This document shows positions 43,844 through 51,408 of a stretch of 64,000 nt of DNA, piece by piece. Below the pieces are notes generated by a model, which worked only from the letters and a program-made list of their open reading frames with translations, had not been told where the DNA came from and made no database searches. The DNA is taken from assembly GCA_020636905.1 (NCBI GenBank), contig JACJWX010000011.1:41955-105954 (forward strand), read 5' to 3'. The position numbers and the translations under genes are program-made. Every line of letters begins with the position of its first letter. Within the stretch, counting starts at the first letter, position 1. This DNA comes from Actinomycetota bacterium (lineage in GTDB: Bacteria; Actinomycetota; Thermoleophilia; Miltoncostaeales; Miltoncostaeaceae).

Positions 43844-46056
43844 GGGGCGGGCGCGGTGGGTGTCGGTTCCGGGGCGGGGGTGGGTGCCGGCGTCGGTTCG
43901 GGTTGCGGGGTGGGCTCGGGCACGGGCGTGGGCTCGGGCGGATTCGCCGGCACCGGCGTGGGATCGGGGGTCGGTGCGGACTGGCCGGGGACCGGTGTCG
44001 GGTCGGGCAGGGGCTGCAGGTTGGGCGGCTCGGTGGGGGTGGTTTCGGTGGTCGCCTCGGTGCTCGCCTCGGTCGTCACGACGTCGGCGGCGCGGGTGAA
44101 CTCCGAGCTGAACGCCTGCCAGCTGACGGGGTTCTGCGGCGCCGGGAAGTCGCTGTAGGCGCACTTGTAGTTGGGGTTCGCCAGCACCTTCTTCATGAAG
44201 TCGGCCCAGATACGTGCGGGGAAGGTGCCGCCGGCGACCGAGATGCCGTGGACGGAGTTCATGTAGCGGGGCGTCCCGGTGTTGTTCGGGTAGCCCATCC
44301 ACACCGCGGTCGTGAAGCAGGGGGTGTAGGCCACGAACCACGCGTCTACGTAGTTGTCGGTCGTGCCGGTCTTACCGGCGATGGCCGGCGCGATGTTGGC
44401 GGAGGTGCCGGTGCCGCCCGTCACGTTGCTGTGAAGGATCTTGGTGACCTCGTATGCCACGCCGTCATCGAAGACCCGTGTCCGCTTCGGCCGATGGAGC
44501 GGGACGTTGCGCCCGTTGGAGGCCGTGATCTTCTGAACGCCGACCGGGGTGATGCGCAGGCCGCCGTTGGAGAGGGCGCTGTACGCGGTCGCCATGTCCA
44601 GCGGCGTCACCTCGCCCGAGCCGAGCCCGATCGACGGGACCACCGGCAGCTTCCGTGCCCGCGGAATGCCCATGCGGTAGGCGAGATCGACGATTTCGTC
44701 CGGGCCCAGGTCGAGGGTCATCTGGCTGTACACGGAGTTGTCCGAGCTCAGCGTCGCCGACGAGATGGACGTGCGTCCCCGGTAGCTGCCCGAGTACGTC
44801 TTCACATCGATGGGCCCCCACACGGGGTCGGTGAACTTGAGCGGCTTGGACACGTACGACGTGGTGTACGGGTTGATGCCCTGCTCGATGGCGCGTGTCA
44901 GCACGAAGGTCTTGAAGGTCGACCCCGGTTGCCGTTTGGCCTGGGTGGCGAAGTTGAACTGGTTCTGGGCGCTGAACGTCACGCTCGACTGCATCGTCCG
45001 GATGAAGCCCTTGCGTGAATCCACCATCACGATGGCGGCGGCCGGGTCGTCGCTCTGCCCCAGCTGGCCGTTGATGGCTTCCTTGGCGTAGGTCTGGAGG
45101 GTGGGGTCGATCGTGGTCTGGACCTTGAACCCGCCCTTCTCGACCTCCCGTTCGCCGAACGACGCGATCAGCCGCTGGCGCACGTACTCGAAGAAGTACT
45201 CCTCGCGCTGCGCCCCGCGGTACGCGTTGCCGCGCTTCAGGTTCAACCCGGACTGCTTGGCGCGGTCCGCCTGCTCCTGCGGGATGTAGCCCTGGTCGGC
45301 CATCTCCTGCAGCACCTGGTTGCGGCGTTCCTTCGCGGCCTGCGGGTTGACGAACGGGTTGTAGGCCGACGGCGCCTGCGGAAGGCCCGCCAGCAGGGCC
45401 GCCTGCACCAGGTTGATCTTCGACACGTCGCGGTCGAAGTAGGTCAGCGCGGCGGCCTGCACGCCGAGCGCGAAGTTGCCGTAGAAGACGCTGTTGAGAT
45501 ACCGCGTGAGGATCTCGTCCTTCGTGTACTTCTTCTCGTACTGGAGGGCGAGGTAGGTCTCTTCGACCTTCCGTTCGATGTTTCGCGCGGCCGTCGCGCC
45601 ACCGGGAATCAGGTTTCGCGCGAGCTGCATCGTGATGGTCGATCCGCCCTGCTGGGGGCCGTTCGACGCGACGTTCCGAAGCGTCGCGCCGAACAGGCGG
45701 TAGTAGTCCACGCCGTGATGCTCGTAGAAGCGCTTGTCCTCGATGGCCACCGTGGCGTCCTTGAGGGTCTGCGGGATTCGCTTGGATCGCACCATGGTGC
45801 GGTTGGTCGTCCCGGCGATGTAGCCGAGCGGCTTTCCGAACCGGTCGTAGACGCGGGTGTTCTGACCCAGGCGGATCTCTTTGAGTTCGCTCTGCTTGGC
45901 CTCGAGGTTGGAGGCCACCGAGTTCATCGCGACGGCTCCGACCAGCGCCGCGCTGCCGATGCCGACCAGGCCGATGACCGCGATCGTGCGGATCCGGTTC
46001 GCACGCCGCCGCCGCGCCTGGCGGGTGCGCTGCAGTCGCCGCCTACGCGCGCGCAT
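43840..46056 (-). CDS. Class A penicillin-binding protein (GT51 plus transpeptidase)
   Basis: A 738-residue bifunctional PBP. A basic cytoplasmic head and one helix (about 24-44) precede the GT51 domain, with catalytic Glu106 in AIEDKRFYEHHGVD and QQGGSTITMQLARN. The transpeptidase has Ser379-x-x-Lys382 (GSTFK), Ser438-Asp-Asn440 and Lys562-Thr-Gly564. After residue 660 a Thr/Glu segment and a Pro-Thr-Pro repeat tail (PDPTPVP, PEPTPVP units) run to the end. It polymerises and crosslinks peptidoglycan. ATG 46056 lies inside the end of the upstream small gene, and its stop overlaps the next gene. Confidence 0.95.
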   Translation of the reverse strand: MRARRRRLQRTRQARRRRANRIRTIAVIGLVGIGSAALVGAVAMNSVASNLEAKQSELKEIRLGQNTRVYDRFGKPLGYIAGTTNRTMVRSKRIPQTLKDATVAIEDKRFYEHHGVDYYRLFGATLRNVASNGPQQGGSTITMQLARNLIPGGATAARNIERKVEETYLALQYEKKYTKDEILTRYLNSVFYGNFALGVQAAALTYFDRDVSKINLVQAALLAGLPQAPSAYNPFVNPQAAKERRNQVLQEMADQGYIPQEQADRAKQSGLNLKRGNAYRGAQREEYFFEYVRQRLIASFGEREVEKGGFKVQTTIDPTLQTYAKEAINGQLGQSDDPAAAIVMVDSRKGFIRTMQSSVTFSAQNQFNFATQAKRQPGSTFKTFVLTRAIEQGINPYTTSYVSKPLKFTDPVWGPIDVKTYSGSYRGRTSISSATLSSDNSVYSQMTLDLGPDEIVDLAYRMGIPRARKLPVVPSIGLGSGEVTPLDMATAYSALSNGGLRITPVGVQKITASNGRNVPLHRPKRTRVFDDGVAYEVTKILHSNVTGGTGTSANIAPAIAGKTGTTDNYVDAWFVAYTPCFTTAVWMGYPNNTGTPRYMNSVHGISVAGGTFPARIWADFMKKVLANPNYKCAYSDFPAPQNPVSWQAFSSEFTRAADVVTTEASTEATTETTPTEPPNLQPLPDPTPVPGQSAPTPDPTPVPANPPEPTPVPEPTPQPEPTPAPTPAPEPTPTAPAP

Positions 46057-46516
46057 CGGCGGGGCTCACGACTCTCGTGCGGATGTCCCAGATCACCTGA
46101 CCACTCCGATAGTCGAGGAGTCCGATGATCTGACGGGGACCCCGCTCCACACGCCCTTCGACCACCCACGAGAACGGGGAGATCGGGCGGACCCGGCGTC
46201 GGCCGGTGCGGATCTCCGCTCCACCCGGCACGTCCGGAACGGCGAATGGGTTCGGCGTCCAGCGCAGCCGCACGTCGACGGCCCGGCCGGTCGAGCCGGT
46301 CCACACACGATCGCGCGCCTGCTCCAGAGCGCGTTCGTGCGATCCGAGCCGGGCCCCTCTGGAGCTCCGAACGGCATCGGCGAGGAAGGCCCAGCCGCGG
46401 TGGGGGTTGCTGAGCAGGTGCTGCTGTTCAGGGTCCATTCCATTCGCGTAGTGACCGGCGACGACGGAAGGGCCCCACACGGTCAGTGCGGCTCCGGCCA
46501 CGATCGCCGAGCCCAC
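46043..46516 (-). CDS. Small membrane-anchored protein upstream of the PBP
   Basis: A protein of about 157 residues with one N-terminal helix (GSAIVAGAALTVWGPSVVAG) and an outside domain ending in two beta-rich motifs, SPFSWVVEGRVERGPRQIIG and LLDYRSGQVIWDIR. I do not recognise it. The start is uncertain: GTG 46516 has no clear ribosome-binding site, while a strong GGAGGTGG lies 21 bp farther upstream and points at an ATC codon (46535-46537). Its end overlaps the PBP start by 14 nt, so it probably belongs to wall synthesis. Confidence 0.6.
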   Translation of the reverse strand: MGSAIVAGAALTVWGPSVVAGHYANGMDPEQQHLLSNPHRGWAFLADAVRSSRGARLGSHERALEQARDRVWTGSTGRAVDVRLRWTPNPFAVPDVPGGAEIRTGRRRVRPISPFSWVVEGRVERGPRQIIGLLDYRSGQVIWDIRTRVVSPADARA

Positions 46517-46600
46517 CGCGTATCGTCGCAGTGAGATGGGGCCACCTCCGGTGGATGCTTGCCAGCGCGCGGCCCGCGCGAGTATATCCCTGGGTCTCCG

Positions 46601-47341
46601 GTGGGACGACTGGTGGACGGTACGCTGCAACACCCCCTGATTCAACCCGCACCCGACGCCCTCCTGCTCGACGCCATGGGCACGCTGGTGCGGCTCGACC
46701 ACCCGGTCGACCGCCTCGCCGAGGGCCTCCGGAACGCGGGGTGGACCGGCCCGGCCGCGTCGGTCGAACCGGCGTTGCGCGCCGAGATCCGCTTCTACCG
46801 GCGCTCGCTCATGACCGGGCGCGACGCCCCGTCGCTGGAGCGCCTGCGCGACGCCGCGGTGCGGGAACTCGCAGCCCACCTGCCGTCGCCTCCACCCCAC
46901 GACGCGCTCCGGCCGCTGTTGCTTGACGCGTTGCGGATCGTTCCTCACCCGGACGCGCGCCGTCTGCTGGTCCGATGCCGCGCCGGGGGCGTTCCGGTGG
47001 TGGTCGTCAGCAACTGGGACGTCGGTCTCGCCGCCCAGCTCGCCGCGTGTGGACTGGGCCCGCTGGTCGCCGGTGTGGTGACCAGCGCCGCCGTGGGCGT
47101 CGAGAAACCGCACCCCGGCATCTTCCGGGCGGCGCTCGCGCGGCTGCCGGCCTCGCGGCGCGAGCTGGTGCTGCACTGCGGCGACGATCCCGAGCGCGAC
47201 CGCTTCGGCGCGCGGGCGCTCGGACTCGCGGCGGCGCTGATCGACCGGCGGGGCGCCCACCCCGGGGTGCCGGATCGGGTGACGTCGCTGGACGAACTCG
47301 CCGACCGCTGCGGACTGCCGCCGATCAACAGTTCGGACTGA
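46601..47341 (+). CDS. HAD-superfamily hydrolase
   Basis: A protein of about 246 residues. Motif I is LLLDAMGTLV: the nucleophile Asp is present, but the usual acid/base Asp two positions later is Met, as in some HAD subgroups. Motif II is VVVVSNWD, motif III the Lys in GVEKPHPGIFRAAL and motif IV LHCGDDPERDRFGARALG. The helical cap is of the C1 type. Start GTG 46601 is a choice among several (TTG 46559, GTG 46613). It faces away from the small membrane-protein gene. Confidence 0.82.
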   Translation: MGRLVDGTLQHPLIQPAPDALLLDAMGTLVRLDHPVDRLAEGLRNAGWTGPAASVEPALRAEIRFYRRSLMTGRDAPSLERLRDAAVRELAAHLPSPPPHDALRPLLLDALRIVPHPDARRLLVRCRAGGVPVVVVSNWDVGLAAQLAACGLGPLVAGVVTSAAVGVEKPHPGIFRAALARLPASRRELVLHCGDDPERDRFGARALGLAAALIDRRGAHPGVPDRVTSLDELADRCGLPPINSSD

Positions 47342-47372
47342 GGGGGACGCGGGCGCGTGGACCCCGTCCCCC
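47342..47372. terminator. Hairpin between convergent HAD and csoR-like genes
   Basis: GGGGGACG (47342-47349) and its exact complement CGTCCCCC (47365-47372) can form an 8-bp stem with a 15-nt loop. It fills the 38-nt gap between the stop codons of two convergent genes and could end transcription on both strands. There is no clear U-run. Confidence 0.45.
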
Positions 47373-47379
47373 GGGCGGC

Positions 47380-47664
47380 CTACCGCGCCAGTGAGCCGAA
47401 GCGCATGAACGTGGCGACGGCCTCCTCGAACTGCGCGGTGCAGTCCGTGCCGCCGTCGGCCACGCAGGTCCGGAGTCGGTCGGAGATCATGCGGAGCCCC
47501 ACCTGGTCCAGCGCCGCCTTCACGGCGGCGAGCTGGGTGAGGACGTCGCGGCAGGTGGAGCCCTCTTCCAGCATGCGCTGCACACCGCGCAGCTGCCCTT
47601 CGGCGCGGCGCAGGCGCGTCATCAGCTCGTCGCGTTCCACGATGTCCGGTGTGGGGGTGCTCAT
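47380..47664 (-). CDS. CsoR/CstR-family repressor with Cys-Arg-Cys sensor site
   Basis: A 94-residue all-helical DUF156 repressor. The family core LMTRLRRAEGQLRGVQRML is followed by Cys38 in STCRDVLTQLAAVKAALDQV and Cys67 in SDRLRTCV. In copper sensors (Cys-His-Cys) the residue 25 after the first Cys is His; here it is Arg63. Loss of the Cu(I) ligand with both Cys kept is what persulfide-sensing CstR-like proteins show. It is the last gene of a trxB-trxA-fmdB operon whose promoter holds a CsoR-type operator (49265-49281). ATG 47664 overlaps the fmdB stop. Confidence 0.88.
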   Translation of the reverse strand: MSTPTPDIVERDELMTRLRRAEGQLRGVQRMLEEGSTCRDVLTQLAAVKAALDQVGLRMISDRLRTCVADGGTDCTAQFEEAVATFMRFGSLAR

Positions 47665-47900
47665 CCGCCCCCGCATCCGCATCCGCCGCCGCCACAGCAT
47701 CCGCCGCCACCGCCGAAGCCGGTCACCGTGGGAGCGCTGGCGCCGCTCGACGGCTTCGCGGTGACGAATCCCGTGAAGCGCTGGTTGACGTCGTTCGACC
47801 CGCAGGTCGGGCAGACGCGGTCGGCGTCGCGCAGGAACCCCTGCCGGAAATGCTCGAACTGGTGCATGCAGGTGGTGCATTCGAGGTCATAGGTGGGCAT
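47661..47900 (-). CDS. FmdB-family zinc-ribbon protein with Gly/Cys tail
   Basis: A 79-residue protein. It begins MPTYDLECTTCMHQFEHF and has a second knuckle CPTCGS, giving two CxxC pairs (Cys8/Cys11 and Cys30/Cys33) as in FmdB putative regulators. The last 17 residues are almost only Gly and Cys (four Cys), a possible metal or thiol reservoir. The gene lies between trxA (30 nt gap) and the csoR-like gene (4-nt overlap). Its function in the family is unknown. Confidence 0.85.
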   Translation of the reverse strand: MPTYDLECTTCMHQFEHFRQGFLRDADRVCPTCGSNDVNQRFTGFVTAKPSSGASAPTVTGFGGGGGCCGGGGCGCGGG

Positions 47901-47930
47901 GGGCCCGACTCCCTTCGCGGTGGGTCGAGT

Positions 47931-48257
47931 TCAGGACTCGAGCCCGAGCTGGCGTTCCAGGTCGGCCTTCGGCATCGCGCCGACCGCCTGGCGGACGAGC
48001 TGGCCGTTCTCGAACAGTCCCAGGAACGGGATGCCCTGGACACCGAACTGGGCGGCGAGCGCACCATGCTGATCGACATCCAGCTTCCCCACCACGAGCG
48101 TCTCGGCGCGTTCCTTGGCGATCTGCTCGACGACGGGCGCGATCATCCGGCACGGGCCACACCATTCGGCCCAGAAATCGACGAGCACGGGCTTCTCGCT
48201 CTCGAGCACCGTGGCCTGGAAATTGTCCTGGGTGATTTCGACGACGTCTGCGGACAT
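47931..48257 (-). CDS. trxA: Thioredoxin
   Basis: A 108-residue thioredoxin with the redox motif WCGPC (Cys33/Cys36) in VDFWAEWCGPCRMIAP, the buried Asp26 and the cis-proline in GIPFLGLF. It reduces protein disulfides and is recharged by the reductase encoded 27 nt upstream. A further role in reducing persulfides would fit the repressor in this operon (inference). Confidence 0.97.
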   Translation of the reverse strand: MSADVVEITQDNFQATVLESEKPVLVDFWAEWCGPCRMIAPVVEQIAKERAETLVVGKLDVDQHGALAAQFGVQGIPFLGLFENGQLVRQAVGAMPKADLERQLGLES

Positions 48258-48284
48258 GTGGTTCCTCCGTTTGAAGCTCGTGGG

Positions 48285-49241
48285 TCAGTTGTTGGTGGTG
48301 CCCAGGGTCTGGGCGGGCTCGCTGTGCTGGGCCTCGAGCCAGCGCTCGGCGTCGATGGCCGCCTGGCAGCCGCTGCCGGCCGCGGTGATGGCCTGGCGGT
48401 AGACGGTGTCCTGGACATCGCCGCAGGCGAACACCCCTTCGATGTTCGTGCTCGTCCCCGTGGTGACCAGGTAGTCCGACTCGTCCATGTCGAGCAGGCC
48501 CTTGAACAGTCCGGTGTTCGGCTCGTGGCCGATCGCGACGAACACGGCGGCGGTCGGGATGGTGTCGGTCTCGCCGGTCACGGTGTCCCGCACGCGCACG
48601 CCCGAGACGAGCCCCTCTCCGACGACCTCTTCGACCACCGCATTCCACCGAACGCTGATCTTGGGATGGTCGAGAACCCGCTGGGCCATGATCTGCGACG
48701 CGCGGAACTCGTCCCGGCGATGGACCACGGTGATCGAGGACGCCATGCGGGCGAGGAACAGGGCTTCCTCCATGGCGGTGTCTCCACCGCCCACGACGAC
48801 CATGTCCTTGTCCTTGAAGAAGAACCCGTCGCAGGTCGCGCACGAGCTCACCCCGTAACCGCGGAGCCGCGATTCGCTCTCCAGCCCCAGCCACTTGGCG
48901 TTTGCGCCGGTGGAGATGATGACGGCGTCGGCCTCGTACTCGGTGTCATCGGTCCAGACGCGGAACGGACGGGCCGAGAAGTCGACCCGGGTCACGTCGA
49001 CGCTCAACATGGTGGCGCCGAAGCGCGCGGCCTGGTCCCGGAACATCTGCATGAGTTCCGGCCCCTGGACGCCCGTCGGGAAGCCGGGGTAGTTCTCGAC
49101 GTCGGTGGTGGTCATGAGCTGGCCGCCCGCGGCGTATCCCTCGATGACCAGGGGCGAGAGGTTGGCGCGTGCCGCGTAGATCGCGGCCGTGAGTCCCGCG
49201 GGTCCCCCGCCGATCACGATCACCTGCTGGCGTTCCGCCAT
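48285..49241 (-). CDS. trxB: Thioredoxin-disulfide reductase
   Basis: A 318-residue flavoprotein. The FAD motif is VIVIGGGPAGLTAAIYAARA, the active-site disulfide CATC (Cys134/Cys137), the NADPH motif VVVGGGDTAMEEALFLA followed by HRRDEFRAS, and the C-terminal FAD motif VFACGDVQDTVYRQ. It uses NADPH to reduce thioredoxin. ATG 49241 is preceded by AGGAGGG. It is the first gene of the operon and the one directly behind the CsoR-type operator. Confidence 0.97.
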   Translation of the reverse strand: MAERQQVIVIGGGPAGLTAAIYAARANLSPLVIEGYAAGGQLMTTTDVENYPGFPTGVQGPELMQMFRDQAARFGATMLSVDVTRVDFSARPFRVWTDDTEYEADAVIISTGANAKWLGLESESRLRGYGVSSCATCDGFFFKDKDMVVVGGGDTAMEEALFLARMASSITVVHRRDEFRASQIMAQRVLDHPKISVRWNAVVEEVVGEGLVSGVRVRDTVTGETDTIPTAAVFVAIGHEPNTGLFKGLLDMDESDYLVTTGTSTNIEGVFACGDVQDTVYRQAITAAGSGCQAAIDAERWLEAQHSEPAQTLGTTNN

Positions 49242-49264
49242 GAGCCCTCCTGAGCTGCCGTCAG

Positions 49265-49293
49265 ATACCCCTCCAGGGTATACGGCATGTCAA
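49265..49293 (-). promoter_or_regulatory. trxB promoter with CsoR/CstR-type operator
   Basis: On the minus strand, TTGACA (49293-49288) is followed after 17 bp by GGGTAT (49270-49265), a usable -35/-10 pair. The same stretch contains the inverted repeat ATACCC-CTCCA-GGGTAT (49265-49281), whose gene-side half is the -10 itself. CsoR-family repressors bind GC-rich inverted repeats flanked by A/T of this form. A repressor bound here would block RNA polymerase. The candidate repressor is the last gene of the operon. Confidence 0.7.
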
Positions 49294-49669
49294 CGAATCG
49301 GAAACGTGTGACAGGCGCGGCAACATCCGGATCCCGGGTCGGGGTATCCGAAAGTTCAGGTTGTCGCAGGTTTCTCCGCCGGCGTGGAACGGCCGCGCCC
49401 GGCGCCACGTCGCGGCACGAAATACGCGCAAACCGCAGAGAACGATCGCGGTCGCGCCGTTAAGCGGCGGCGGTCGCCACCCGATATCGGTGGAGAAGGG
49501 AAGGTGATTCAGGCGATTGGGGCGAGCAACCCTGACCATTTGTAGGGTCAACAGCGTACTCTGGCGGCTTTAGAGTCACCTTTACGTACGTGTGGTCAGA
49601 TTTTGCTGACTCGCCGGCCTGCGCAGCCCCCTGCCGGTGTCATTGGCTTGATTGGAAGGAACCCCCCGA
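49294..49669. other. Long intergenic leader upstream of the glycosylphosphotransferase gene
   Basis: This 376-bp stretch carries no convincing gene and is less GC-rich than its surroundings toward the right end. It has small inverted repeats: ACCCT/AGGGT (around 49529-49550) and GTCAG-ATTTTG-CTGAC (around 49594-49610). A ribosome-binding site AAGGAA precedes GTG 49670. It probably holds the promoter and an untranslated leader of the downstream gene. I see no match to a known riboswitch. Confidence 0.4.
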
Positions 49670-51181
49670 GTGCTCGAGATCCCCTCGACACGAACCGGCG
49701 TCGACGACGCCACCACCAGCTATCCCCGTTTCGGCGAGTTCACGACCCCTGAGCTGCGGCATCAGGCGAGCGTGCGTCGCCGGACGTCGCTCGGTCTGCT
49801 CGTGGCGGACATGCTGTTGGCGATGCTGTGCGTGGGGCTCGCCGTGCAGCTCGCGGAGTTCCGGCAGTGGTTCATCTCGCCCCAGTGGGGATTCACCACC
49901 ACCCTGGTGTGGGCGGTGCCGCCGGTCTTCGCCCTGCTCGGCCTGTACCGGCCCAAGCGGTTCACCATCTCGCCCATCGACGAGGCGCGCACGGTCGCCA
50001 CCGGCATCGCATGGGTCGGCATCCTCACCGTGGGCGTCGACGCGTTCCTCTTCGACACCGGCGCGACGCGAGGCGACATCCGCGTCGTGCTGATCTGGGG
50101 CGTCCTCGCGTTCGTCGCGCTGCTCGGCGTGCGCTCGGTCACCCGGCGGATGGCCACACGCAGCAACCCGGAGCGGGTGCTCATCGTGGGCGCCGGCGAG
50201 ATCGGACAGCGGATCGCCCAGCGGGTCATGGTGGGCGGCACCGATCGTCGCGTGGTCGGCTTCGTCGATGACGAGCCGCTTCCCCTGCACGGCGACATCG
50301 CGGCGCTTCCGGTGTTCCCGAAGACCGTCATGGACGAGGGGGGCCCTCGGCTCGGCCTGGTGGACGCGATCGCGGCCTCCGGCGCCACGCAGATGGTGCT
50401 GGCCTTCAGCCGCCGCACCGACGAAGACGTCCTCGAGTACATCCGGGACGCGGGCGGCGTCCCGATTCCGATTTCGATCGTCCCGCGGTATTTCGAGATC
50501 ACCCCGCCTCACGCGGAGGTCGGGGATCTGCACGGGATGCCCATCGTGACGCTCTCGAGCGCGAGGCTGTCGGTCGGGGCCCGCGCGGCGAAGCGGGCCA
50601 TGGACGTCACGTTCGCCGGCATCGGCCTGCTGCTGCTCAGCCCCGTGCTGCTCGCGGTGGCCCTCGCAATCCGCATCGATTCCCCCGGACCGGTGTTCTT
50701 CCGGCAGGAGCGGGTCGGATCACGCGGGCGGGTGTTCCGCATCTGGAAGTTCCGCACCATGCGGCCCGACGCGGAGGCGCAGCGTCACTCACTGGCGCAT
50801 CTCAACGACATGGAGGGGTCGGGCCCGCTCTTCAAGATGAAGAACGATCCCCGCGTGACGCGGGTCGGGCGGTTCCTGCGGAAGACCAGCCTCGACGAGC
50901 TCCCTCAGCTCTTCAACGTGGTGCAGGGATCCATGAGCCTCGTCGGACCGAGGCCCTTCGTGACCCACGAGGCCATCCAGATCGGCGGATGGGGCGCGCG
51001 GCGCCTGGACCTGACTCCCGGGATCACCGGGCTCTGGCAGGTCATGGGGCGCAACGACGTGCCCTTCGACGAGATGGTCCGGCTCGACTACATGTACGTC
51101 ACGAACTGGTCGGTGTGGTGGGACATGCGCCTGCTCCTGCAGACCATCCCGCGGGTGCTGACCGGAAGCGGCGCGTCCTAG
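49670..51181 (+). CDS. Long-form polyprenyl glycosylphosphotransferase (WbaP/EpsL-like)
   Basis: A 503-residue exopolysaccharide-initiating enzyme. Four N-terminal helices (about 38-165), then a CoA-binding-like Rossmann domain (ERVLIVGAGEIGQRIAQRVM), then a membrane helix and the PGT catalytic core: IWKFRTMRPDAE, KTSLDELPQLFNVVQG, MSLVGPRPFVTHE and TPGITGLWQVMGRNDVPFDE. It transfers sugar-1-phosphate to undecaprenyl phosphate. GTG 49670 has AAGGAA eight bases upstream. It stands alone, apart from the main polysaccharide block with its short-form PGT, so a second polymer or glycan is likely. Confidence 0.93.
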   Translation: MLEIPSTRTGVDDATTSYPRFGEFTTPELRHQASVRRRTSLGLLVADMLLAMLCVGLAVQLAEFRQWFISPQWGFTTTLVWAVPPVFALLGLYRPKRFTISPIDEARTVATGIAWVGILTVGVDAFLFDTGATRGDIRVVLIWGVLAFVALLGVRSVTRRMATRSNPERVLIVGAGEIGQRIAQRVMVGGTDRRVVGFVDDEPLPLHGDIAALPVFPKTVMDEGGPRLGLVDAIAASGATQMVLAFSRRTDEDVLEYIRDAGGVPIPISIVPRYFEITPPHAEVGDLHGMPIVTLSSARLSVGARAAKRAMDVTFAGIGLLLLSPVLLAVALAIRIDSPGPVFFRQERVGSRGRVFRIWKFRTMRPDAEAQRHSLAHLNDMEGSGPLFKMKNDPRVTRVGRFLRKTSLDELPQLFNVVQGSMSLVGPRPFVTHEAIQIGGWGARRLDLTPGITGLWQVMGRNDVPFDEMVRLDYMYVTNWSVWWDMRLLLQTIPRVLTGSGAS

Positions 51182-51343
51182 GAGCCTGTCAAAGAAGTCG
51201 GCCGGGAGTCCGGCGGCTGCATGGCGGCGCGCTGGGGCGTTGTCGAGAACCTGGATACCGTAAGTATCCAGAACCGTCTCCTCCTTCCAGCGCTTGCCAT
51301 TCGCTCGCCGGCCACGCAGCCGCCACGTTCTTTGACAGGCTCC
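51181..51343. repeat. 163-bp MITE-like imperfect palindrome
   Basis: The ends are perfect 16-bp inverted repeats: GGAGCCTGTCAAAGAA (51181-51196) and TTCTTTGACAGGCTCC (51328-51343). Inside, GGCGGCTGC(A/G)TGGC occurs on both arms in opposite orientation, and the exact centre is a hairpin CTGGATAC-CGTAA-GTATCCAG (51251-51271). The element begins at the last base of the glycosylphosphotransferase stop codon. It has no coding capacity. Each end carries an outward TTGACA. A non-autonomous insertion sequence derivative fits best; a flanking target duplication is not clear. Confidence 0.65.
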
Positions 51344-51408
51344 GAGTTCCAGGCCATCGGGAGGGCCGCTCCGCCCGACGGTGACGGGCCCGGGGACGCC
51401 GAGCGCCG

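Noticed and set aside
43821..44099. Plus-strand Gly/Arg-rich frame over the PBP tail
   Set aside because: It is the antisense reading of the Pro-Thr-Pro repeat codons.
42044..44158. 704-codon plus-strand frame opposite the GT-C-like membrane protein
   Set aside because: Composition is that of an antisense shadow, and it also crosses the overlap of two supported genes.
51181..51343. Possible integron attC site
   Set aside because: The ends lack the RYYYAAC/GTTRRRY core sites, and there is no integrase or cassette array; symmetric terminal repeats fit a MITE-like element better.
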